From NCBI GenBank assembly GCA_964617355.1, contig CAZTXP010000078.1:1-64000 (forward strand): a stretch of 64,000 nt of DNA, given 5' to 3'. The notes below the pieces were generated by a model that saw nothing but the letters and a program-made list of their open reading frames with translations, did not search any database and was not told the origin of the DNA. Each line of letters starts with the position of its first letter. Within the stretch, counting starts at the first letter, position 1. Positions 57,935 through 64,000 of this stretch are shown here, one piece after another. Position numbers and translations under genes: made by a program. Source of the DNA: CAZTDU01 sp964617355 (GTDB lineage: Bacteria; Pseudomonadota; Gammaproteobacteria; Burkholderiales; SG8-39).

Positions 57935-59166
57935 ATCACCTTCTGCGCTGCGAGGCGCGCGCGCTCTTCCGCTGACAGCCCCAGCCACTCGCCGTAGACC
58001 TCGTCGTTGTCCTGCCCGAGCGCGCCGGCCGCGTGGCGCACGACGCCCGGCTCGGAGACGAAGCGTGGCACCACGTTCTGCATGCGCACCGTGCCGAAGT
58101 CGCGGTCGGGCACCTGCGTGATCGCATCGCGCGCCTGCATCTGCGGGTCGGCGAACATCTGCTCCACCGAGTAGATCGGCGCAAGCGTGCCCTCTGCGCG
58201 CGTGAAGGCCTCGACCACCTCGGCTTGCGTGTGCGCGGCGCACCAGGCGGAGAAGATGCCGTTCAGTTCGGCCGCGTGCTGGACGCGGTGCGCGTTGTCG
58301 CGAAAGCGCGGATCGTCGATCAGGTCCGGCCGGCCGATCGCGCGGCAGTTGTTGGCGTAGACCGCGTTCGTGCTGCCGGCGAGCGACACCCACTTGCCGT
58401 CCTGCGTGCGGAACACCGCCGCGGGCGCGGAGTACTGGTTGGCGTTGCCGCTGCGCTCGTGCACCAGCCCGAGCTGGTCGTACTGGATCGGGATCATCTC
58501 AAGGAGGCGCAGCGTCGCCTCGGTGAGCGACAGGTCGATTTCCTCGCCGGGTGCATCGGGGTCGCGGGCGCGCTTCCACAGCGCGGCGAGCACGCCGACT
58601 GCGCCGAACATGCCGCCGATCGCGTCGCCCATGGGGTAGCCGTTGTGCATCGGCTCGCCGCCGGGCTCCCCGGTGATGTAGGTGAGGCCCGCCATAGCCT
58701 CGAAGACGCGCGCGAATCCCGGGCGGTCGCGGTAGGGGCCGTTCTGGCCGAATCCGGTGGCGCGCAGGATCACCAGCCTCGGCTGGATCGCCCACAGCAC
58801 CTCCTTCGACAGCCCCCAGCGATCGAGCGTGCCGGGGCGGAAATTCTCGATCAGCACGTCGAAGCGCGGCAGGAGGCGCTTCATGAGCGCGAGGCCCTCG
58901 GGCTTGCGCAGGTCGAGCGTGATGAATTTCTTGCCGCGGTTGGTGACCTTGAACCACAGCGCCTTGCCGTCCTTCTGCGGCGGGAAGCCGCGCGCGCCGT
59001 CGCCCGCGCCCGGCATCTCGACCTTCAGCACGTCGGCGCCGTAGTCCGCGAGCAGCGTGGCCGCGAACGGCGCGGCGACTATGGTGGCGATGTCGAGGAC
59101 GCGAAGGCCGCGCAGCGGGCCGCTCGCCGGTCGGCTCGCGCGGGTACTGTCGTGGGGATCGGTCAT
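57931..59166 (-). CDS. CaiB/BaiF family CoA-transferase (formyl-CoA transferase type)
   Basis: 411 residues, class III CoA-transferase. GLRVLDIATIVAAPFAATLLADYGADVLKVE start, NRGKKFITLDLRKPEG, and the catalytic Asp in HNGYPMGDAIGGMFG. It moves CoA between carboxylic acids by anhydride intermediates. It follows the crotonase gene by 10 bp, so acyl-CoA formation and hydration are probably in one pathway; the acid is unknown. Confidence 0.92.
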   Translation of the reverse strand: MTDPHDSTRASRPASGPLRGLRVLDIATIVAAPFAATLLADYGADVLKVEMPGAGDGARGFPPQKDGKALWFKVTNRGKKFITLDLRKPEGLALMKRLLPRFDVLIENFRPGTLDRWGLSKEVLWAIQPRLVILRATGFGQNGPYRDRPGFARVFEAMAGLTYITGEPGGEPMHNGYPMGDAIGGMFGAVGVLAALWKRARDPDAPGEEIDLSLTEATLRLLEMIPIQYDQLGLVHERSGNANQYSAPAAVFRTQDGKWVSLAGSTNAVYANNCRAIGRPDLIDDPRFRDNAHRVQHAAELNGIFSAWCAAHTQAEVVEAFTRAEGTLAPIYSVEQMFADPQMQARDAITQVPDRDFGTVRMQNVVPRFVSEPGVVRHAAGALGQDNDEVYGEWLGLSAEERARLAAQKVI

Positions 59167-59176
59167 CGGGATCGCG

Positions 59177-59959
59177 TCAGGACTTGGGCTTGCGCTTCGC
59201 GGCGAAGCGCTCGCGCGCCGCGATCGCCTCGTCGCTGTGGGCGGCGAGCGCGAGCTGGTCGCGCGCCATGAAGGAGGCGAGGCGGTTGAGCGCGTTGGTG
59301 GTCACGTTGATCGCTTCCTTGCTCATCTTCACCGCCGAGTCGGGCAGGTCGGCCACGCGGCGCGCGAGCGCCAGTGCTTCTTCGTACGCCGCTCCGTTCT
59401 CGGTGACGTAGTCGGCGAGGCCGGCATCCACCGCCGCGGGCCCGGGGAACTTGTCGCAAAGGATCACCGCGCGCCGCGCCACCGCCGGTCCGGCGAGGCG
59501 GATCACGCGCGGCACCGCGCCCCACGAGAGCGGCAGCCCGATCGCGACCTCCGGCAACTGCAGCCACGCATCGCGCCCCATGACGCGGAAGTCGAGGCTC
59601 AGCGCCAGCGCCGTGCCGCCGCCGATGCAATGGCCCTCGATCGCGCAGATGGTGACCGCCGGGATGTCCTCCCACGCCTGGCACATTCGCTCGCCGATCT
59701 GCGGCAGCGAGCGCCGCGCCTCGAGGCCGGCGCCGTCGAGCTCCCACCGACGCCGGTCCTTGAGGTCGGCGCCCGCGGTGAAGTTCGGGCCGCTCGCCGC
59801 GAGGATCACCGCGCGCACGCCCGGCTCGTCCTGCAGGCGGCGGGCAATGTCGGTCAGCTCGCGCATCAGCTCGATCGAGAACACGTTGCGAACCTCGGGA
59901 CGGTGGATGCGGATCGTCCAGATGCCGCTGTCGTTGCTGCTCTGCAGGATGTCGCTCAT
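59177..59959 (-). CDS. Enoyl-CoA hydratase/isomerase family protein
   Basis: 260 residues, crotonase fold. FTAGADLKDRRRWELDG and EGHCIGGGTALALSLDFRVMG form the active site. The first classical Glu is replaced (GGGTAL), the second is kept in LPEVAIGLP. Isomerase, hydrolase or atypical hydratase activity is possible. First gene of a two-gene unit with the CoA-transferase. Confidence 0.87.
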   Translation of the reverse strand: MSDILQSSNDSGIWTIRIHRPEVRNVFSIELMRELTDIARRLQDEPGVRAVILAASGPNFTAGADLKDRRRWELDGAGLEARRSLPQIGERMCQAWEDIPAVTICAIEGHCIGGGTALALSLDFRVMGRDAWLQLPEVAIGLPLSWGAVPRVIRLAGPAVARRAVILCDKFPGPAAVDAGLADYVTENGAAYEEALALARRVADLPDSAVKMSKEAINVTTNALNRLASFMARDQLALAAHSDEAIAARERFAAKRKPKS

Positions 59960-60034
59960 GGCACGAACACTACCGGGCGCGGCATGCGCCGCACAGGGAT
60001 AAATTGAAACGCCTCCGTGATCACGCGCAGCGCG

Positions 60035-60043
60035 TGCTAGCCT
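60035..60043 (+). promoter_or_regulatory. Possible extended -10 element (TGC-TAGCCT)
   Basis: TGCTAGCCT lies 29 bp before the Bug ATG at 60073, in the divergent gap with the crotonase gene. It differs by one base from the TGCTAGACT elements at 3639 and 33525. Confidence 0.3.
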
Positions 60044-60072
60044 GACCTCGTCCATTGCGTGGGGAGGCGACG

Positions 60073-61047
60073 ATGCGGCGATCGGGTGGTGTTGCGCAGT
60101 TTGTCCTGCTGGCGGTATTGGGCGTCGCGGCAATCACCGCAGGGGCGCAGCCGTATCCGTCGAAGGCGGTGCGGTTCATGGTCGGCTATCCGCCCGGCGG
60201 CGGCACGGACCTCACCGCGCGCATCGTCGCGGAGCGGCTGTCGCCCGCGCTGGGCCAGCCGGTGGTGGTGGAGAACCGTCCCGGCGCCGGCAGCAATATC
60301 GCCGGCGAGCTCGTGGCGCGCGCGGCGCCGGACGGCTACACGGTCTTCGTCTCGGCCGGCGCCATGGCGACCAACCCGAGCCTCTACGCGAACATGCCGT
60401 TCGATCCGATGAAGGACTTCGCGCCGGTGATCGGGCTGACGCTGCTGCCCAACGTCATCGTGGTGAATGCATCGGTGCCGGCGCGCACGCTGCGCGAACT
60501 GATCGACTACGCCAAGGCGAACCCGGACAAGGCTTCGTGCGCGTCCTCGAGCACCGGCAGCACCGGGCATCTCTCCTGCGAGTACTTCAACCTGCAGGCC
60601 GGCACGAAGATCCTCCACGTGCCGTTCAAGGGCAGTTCGGGCGCGGTCGCCGGCGTGCTCGGCGGGCAGGTGCCGATCCTCTTCGACCAGATTCCGGCGC
60701 CGCTGCCGCACATCCGCGCCGGCAAGATGCGCGCGCTCGCGCTCACCGGGCCGAAGCGCAACGCCAACCTGCCGGACGTGCCGACGAGCGACGAGGCCGG
60801 GCTGCCGGGTTTCCACACCAATACATGGGTGTCGGTGTTCGCGCCTCGCGCGACGCCGGCGGCGATCGTCGCGCGCCTGAATACGGAGATCGATCGCATC
60901 CTGCAATCGCCGGACGTGCAGGAGAAGTTCAACGGCATGGGCATGGAGGCGATCGGCGGTCCGCCGGAGCGCCTCGCGCAGATGCTTGCGGCGGACACCG
61001 CGAAGTGGGCGCAGGTGATCAAGGCGGCGGGCATCACGCCGCAGTAG
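60073..61047 (+). CDS. Bug/TTT-family binding protein
   Basis: 324 residues from the ATG at 60073, where GGGGAGG lies 5 nt upstream; a TTG at 60055 is less likely. Signal peptide cleaved near AGA-QP (residue 25). YPSKAVRFMVGYPPGGGTDLTARIVAERL and VVENRPGAGSNIAGELVARAAPDGYTVF are diagnostic for Bug proteins. Binds a carboxylate in the periplasm. It is an orphan without TctAB and faces away from the crotonase and CoA-transferase genes. Confidence 0.9.
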   Translation: MRRSGGVAQFVLLAVLGVAAITAGAQPYPSKAVRFMVGYPPGGGTDLTARIVAERLSPALGQPVVVENRPGAGSNIAGELVARAAPDGYTVFVSAGAMATNPSLYANMPFDPMKDFAPVIGLTLLPNVIVVNASVPARTLRELIDYAKANPDKASCASSSTGSTGHLSCEYFNLQAGTKILHVPFKGSSGAVAGVLGGQVPILFDQIPAPLPHIRAGKMRALALTGPKRNANLPDVPTSDEAGLPGFHTNTWVSVFAPRATPAAIVARLNTEIDRILQSPDVQEKFNGMGMEAIGGPPERLAQMLAADTAKWAQVIKAAGITPQ

Positions 61048-61075
61048 CCGCGCCGCGAGTGCGTCCTGGAGCAGG

Positions 61076-62560
61076 CTAGAAGACGCGTCCCATCGGCTTC
61101 AGCCGCACGCCACGCCGCAGCTTCGTGAACGGGTAGTCGGTGGGGTCGGCGAGGTAGTAGCCCGGCGCGAGCACCACGATCACGGTGCTCGCGATCGGCT
61201 CGAACTCGGCGCGGTAGTGGCAGGTGCTCTTCAAGGCGAGGATCTTCTGTTCCCTGGGTTCCACGCCGAGGTGGCGGAAGGGCGCCTGGTCGTAGGCCTG
61301 CATGCGCTTCGAAGTGACCGCGACGCGTACACCGCCGATTTCCAGCAGCGCCATCGGGCCGAGGTCCGCGTCGCGGTTGCCCGCGACGGCGCCGTCGGTG
61401 CGGAACTTGCCGCTGCCGAGCTTCGCGACCTTGAAGCTCGCCTCGAACGGCGTCACGCCTTCCGGTCCCGAGCGGCCGCCGAGCGCGAGGCGGATCGTCG
61501 CGCCTTCGCCCGCGGCGTGCGCGGCCTTCGCGGCCTCGGCGTCGCAGAGGTAGCCCATCACCGCGCCCTGCGCGTTCGCCGCGACGAGCGCCTTCAGCAA
61601 TCCGGTGGCATCGGACGTGCCGCCGCAGCCGGGGTTGTCCTGCGTGTCGGCGATCACGACGGGCTTCATCGCTGTCTTGGCGACCGCGATGGCCCGCGCG
61701 ACGCCTTCCTCGGGCGAGACCATCTCCTCGGCGAAGCTCGCTTCCGAGCGCTCGATCTCGGCGAGCATTGCATCGGCCGCGCGATCGGCCGCGGCCTGCG
61801 TCCACGCGTGCGCCACCACCGACGGGCCGCACCAGTGCAGGTCCGAGGGCGGGAAGCCGGCGAGGTAGGACAGGTTCAGCACTTCGCCGTCGGCGACGCG
61901 GCTCATGTCGACGACGCGCTTCGACGGATCGACCAGCGTGCACTGGCCGTTCAGCGGGATCAGGAACGGCGCCTTGCGCAGCGCGCGTCCGGCGGGGCGC
62001 CCGCGCGCGAGGAGTTCCGCCATCGCATTCGCCGCGAACTGCCCGGTCTCCACGCGATCCACGTGCGGATAGGTGCGGTACGCGATCACCGCGTCCGAAT
62101 GCTCGACCATCTGCGGCGTGACGTTCGAGTGGTAGTCGAGGCTCACCGCCACCGGCGTCTTGTCGCCGACCGCCGCGCGCACGCGCCGCAGCAGCTCGCC
62201 TTCGCCGTCCTCGAAGTCCTCGGTGACCATCGCACCGTGCAGGTCCAGGTAGACCGCGTCCACCGGCATCGCCTCCGACAATCGACCAACGAGGCTCGCG
62301 GCGATGCGCTCGAAGGCGTCGCGCGTCACCAGCGCGCCCGCGCCGCCGCTCGTCCACAGGAGCGGCACGAGGTCATGCGCGCCCATGTCCTTCATGAAGC
62401 CGGATAGCGCAAAGGTCGTGCCCGACAGCCACTTAACGACATCCGCCCCGTAGCAAAGCGGCGGCCGGTCGCGGTGCGACGCGAAGTACGCGAAATCCGT
62501 GCGCCCCGCGGCGAAGCAGTTGGTCTCGTGGTGGAAGCCGCCGATCGCGATGCGTGCCAT
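61076..62560 (-). CDS. M81-family metallopeptidase (MlrC-like), second copy
   Basis: 494 residues. MARIAIGGFHHETNCF, DLHGAMVTEDFEDGEGEL, SLDYHSNVTPQMVEHSD, TYPHVDRVETG and ADTQDNPGCGGTSDATG match the first M81 protein (20897-22420). Both HE and DLH/DYH/PHVD metal-type motifs are intact, so it is probably active. Substrate unknown. Its clear ATG start helps locate that of the other copy. The divergent membrane-protein gene begins 42 bp away. Confidence 0.88.
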   Translation of the reverse strand: MARIAIGGFHHETNCFAAGRTDFAYFASHRDRPPLCYGADVVKWLSGTTFALSGFMKDMGAHDLVPLLWTSGGAGALVTRDAFERIAASLVGRLSEAMPVDAVYLDLHGAMVTEDFEDGEGELLRRVRAAVGDKTPVAVSLDYHSNVTPQMVEHSDAVIAYRTYPHVDRVETGQFAANAMAELLARGRPAGRALRKAPFLIPLNGQCTLVDPSKRVVDMSRVADGEVLNLSYLAGFPPSDLHWCGPSVVAHAWTQAAADRAADAMLAEIERSEASFAEEMVSPEEGVARAIAVAKTAMKPVVIADTQDNPGCGGTSDATGLLKALVAANAQGAVMGYLCDAEAAKAAHAAGEGATIRLALGGRSGPEGVTPFEASFKVAKLGSGKFRTDGAVAGNRDADLGPMALLEIGGVRVAVTSKRMQAYDQAPFRHLGVEPREQKILALKSTCHYRAEFEPIASTVIVVLAPGYYLADPTDYPFTKLRRGVRLKPMGRVF

Positions 62561-62602
62561 GGGAAGAGTGTGCCGAATCCCGCCGCCGCTCGCGCAGGAA
62601 TA

Positions 62603-63406
62603 GTGAAAGAATGCCGCTTTCGCGCCGCCCGTCCCGCCTCCTTGATCGCGCTGAAGCTCCTCCTGATCCCGCTGCTGATGCTGGGCGTGAGCCTTGCCGC
62701 GCGCATCTGGGGGCACCGCGTCTCGGGCTGGCTCACGTCGATGCCGCTGATCGCCGGGCCGATCGTGATCGTGCTGCTGATCGAGCAGGGCCCGGATTTC
62801 GTCGGCCGCGTGTCGGTGGCGATGCTGATGGCGCTGCCTGCGATCGCCGCGCACGTGGTGGCGTTCTCGCGCGCCTCGCAGCGCTTCGGCTGGGTAGCGA
62901 GCCTGCTCTCGGGCTGGGGCGCGTTCGTGCTGGCCGCGTTGCCGCTGTCGCTCTTCGAGGGCAGCCTGTGGCTCGGCCTCGCGATGACCTGGCTCGCGCT
63001 CGCGATCGCCTACGCGCTCCTGCCGCGCACCGGCGCGCCGCGCGGCCCGGTGGTGGTGCCGCGCGCCGAGATCGTGCTGCGCGTGGTCTCGGCGATCGGG
63101 CTGATGTTCGGCATCAGCTACGCGGCGGACCACTTCGGCGCGCGCATCTCGGGCATGCTGATGGCATTCCCGATCGGCGGCTCGGTGCTGCCGGCGTTCA
63201 CGCGCGCGCTGCACGGCGTGGACGCGACGACGCTGCTGATGCGCGGCTTCACGCTCGGCATGTTCGCGTTCCCGGTGTTCTTCGTCGGCCTTGCGCTGGC
63301 GCTCCCGGCCATGCATCCGGCATTCGCGTTCGCCATCGGCCTGGTCGCCAGCACGGCGATGCACGCACTGATCGCGCAGGCGTCGCGGCGGGGGTGGGTG
63401 CGCTAG
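62603..63406 (+). CDS. Integral membrane protein of unknown function
   Basis: 267 residues from the GTG at 62603, with AGGA a few bases upstream; a TTG at 62642 is the alternative, and an ATG at 62474 would overlap the divergent M81 gene. About eight hydrophobic spans in two similar halves, each with a small-residue motif before a membrane pair (SGWLTSMPLIAGPIVIV; SGMLMAFPIGGSVLPAF). This suggests an internal duplication typical of small transporters. Family not recognised. Shares a CTAG stop with the QseC-like kinase gene. Confidence 0.72.
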   Translation: MKECRFRAARPASLIALKLLLIPLLMLGVSLAARIWGHRVSGWLTSMPLIAGPIVIVLLIEQGPDFVGRVSVAMLMALPAIAAHVVAFSRASQRFGWVASLLSGWGAFVLAALPLSLFEGSLWLGLAMTWLALAIAYALLPRTGAPRGPVVVPRAEIVLRVVSAIGLMFGISYAADHFGARISGMLMAFPIGGSVLPAFTRALHGVDATTLLMRGFTLGMFAFPVFFVGLALALPAMHPAFAFAIGLVASTAMHALIAQASRRGWVR

Positions 63407-64000
63407 AGGGCGCGCAGCGCGAAGCGTGCGCGTATGCCGCCGCCGTCGACCGGTTCCAGCGCGAGCGTCGCGCCCTGCACTTCGGCGATCCGCGAGACGA
63501 TGGACAACCCGAGGCCGCTGCCGGACTCGCCCGTGCCGAGCACGCGGAAGAAGCGCTGGCCCACGCGGTCGCGCGCCTCGGGCGGGATGCCCGGGCCGTG
63601 GTCGGCAATCGTGACCTCGCCGCCGTGCGCGCGCACTTCGACCACCCCGCCCGCGGGGCTGTAGCGCACGGCATTGTCGAGCAGGTTGCGCAGCGCGATC
63701 GCGACGAGGCCGGGATCGACCTCGACGCGGCCCGGCCCGTCGGCCTCGAAGCCGATCTCGATGCCCTTTGCCAGTGCGGCGGGCGCGAGGTCGGCGACGA
63801 CCTGCCGAGCCACGGCATGCAGGTCGCAGGTGGGGCGATCCCCGGTCGCGGCGGGCTGCGACAAGCGCGCCAGCGTCAGCAGCTGCTCGACCAGCCGCGT
63901 GGCGCGGTCGCAGCCTTCGATCACGCCCTGCAGCGCCCGGGTGCGTTCCGCGTCGTCGCCCGATGCCTGCGCGACCTGCGCCTGCGCCCGCAGCGCGGCC
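63403..64000 (-). CDS. QseC-like sensor histidine kinase, 5' end cut by the window
   Basis: The C-terminal part (about 199 residues visible) of a sensor kinase. At the edge AALRAQAQVAQ matches the helix just after the phospho-His of QseC-type HisKA domains. CDRATRLVEQLLTLARL follows, then an ATPase domain with LLDNAVRYSP, DHGPGIPPE and GSGLGLSIVSRIAE. The His box, membrane spans and partner regulator lie beyond 64000. Confidence 0.88.
   Translation of the reverse strand, partial: AALRAQAQVAQASGDDAERTRALQGVIEGCDRATRLVEQLLTLARLSQPAATGDRPTCDLHAVARQVVADLAPAALAKGIEIGFEADGPGRVEVDPGLVAIALRNLLDNAVRYSPAGGVVEVRAHGGEVTIADHGPGIPPEARDRVGQRFFRVLGTGESGSGLGLSIVSRIAEVQGATLALEPVDGGGIRARFALRAL

Noticed and set aside
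1..64000. tRNA, rRNA, CRISPR arrays, insertion sequences, prophage or integrative element boundaries
   Set aside because: No cloverleaf-like segment, spaced repeats, transposase or integrase reading frame was recognised, and codon use and GC content look uniform. A covariance-model scan would be needed to exclude small RNAs.

Overview
The window is about 70% GC, gene-dense and almost fully coding. No intergenic stretch exceeds 300 bp. The gene families point to a betaproteobacterium of Burkholderiales type: three orphan Bug/TTT periplasmic binding proteins, a SpecificRecomb membrane protein, a beta-class GST, NDP-forming acyl-CoA synthetase, CaiB/BaiF CoA-transferase and crotonases. There is no rRNA, tRNA, CRISPR array, IS element or phage gene, so the genus cannot be named. 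It reads as chromosomal DNA of a heterotroph scavenging amino acids, amides and organic acids.

Layout. 1-2622: hybrid sensor kinase, 5' cut. 2651-10822: the most coherent metabolic unit. An arginase-family ureohydrolase diverges from an operon of binding protein, GATase1-AraC regulator, creatinase, second binding protein, ATPase and fused double permease. The creatinase assignment is strong. The transporter resembles families annotated for 2-aminoethylphosphonate, but its position around creatinase argues for creatine or guanidino-compound uptake. 10827-13521: phosphatase/AraC pair, VOC and SRPBCC proteins, and a PsiF-repeat protein ending in a clear terminator. 13627-16685: degenerate phytochrome-like kinase with a receiver-ATPase partner. 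16787-19390: SsuABC/TauABC-type importer. 19407-24095: cold-shock gene, small proteins, an M81 peptidase and a hemerythrin. 24207-33488: acyl-CoA synthetase and crotonase facing a Liv-type ABC operon that also carries an ornithine-cyclodeaminase-family enzyme and a beta-propeller protein. 33574-44688: Bug protein plus GST, SpecificRecomb and CDF transporter, two convergent MFS carriers, an MBL hydrolase and envelope proteins. 44787-53743: Ser/Thr kinase with cyclic-nucleotide-binding domain, then crotonase and PrpF facing a six-gene overlapping operon (ketopantoate-reductase-like, two NodB-type deacetylases, C45 acyltransferase, SDR, isopropylmalate-dehydrogenase-like). 53836-64000: quinone reductase, two Bug proteins, M28 and second M81 peptidases, HNH protein, CaiB and crotonase, a membrane protein and a QseC-like kinase cut by the window end.

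Genome style. Genes in operons overlap by ATGA, GTGA or TGATG. Five convergent pairs share their TAG stops in one CTAG. Several genes have a -10-like hexamer 7-8 nt before the start codon and no Shine-Dalgarno sequence, suggesting leaderless mRNAs. Two local tandem duplications are notable: a 23-bp repeat that builds a chain of overlapping mini-ORFs between two ABC genes, and a 31-bp repeat that triplicates the tail of a small gene. All functions are inferred by reading the sequence; no database search was run.
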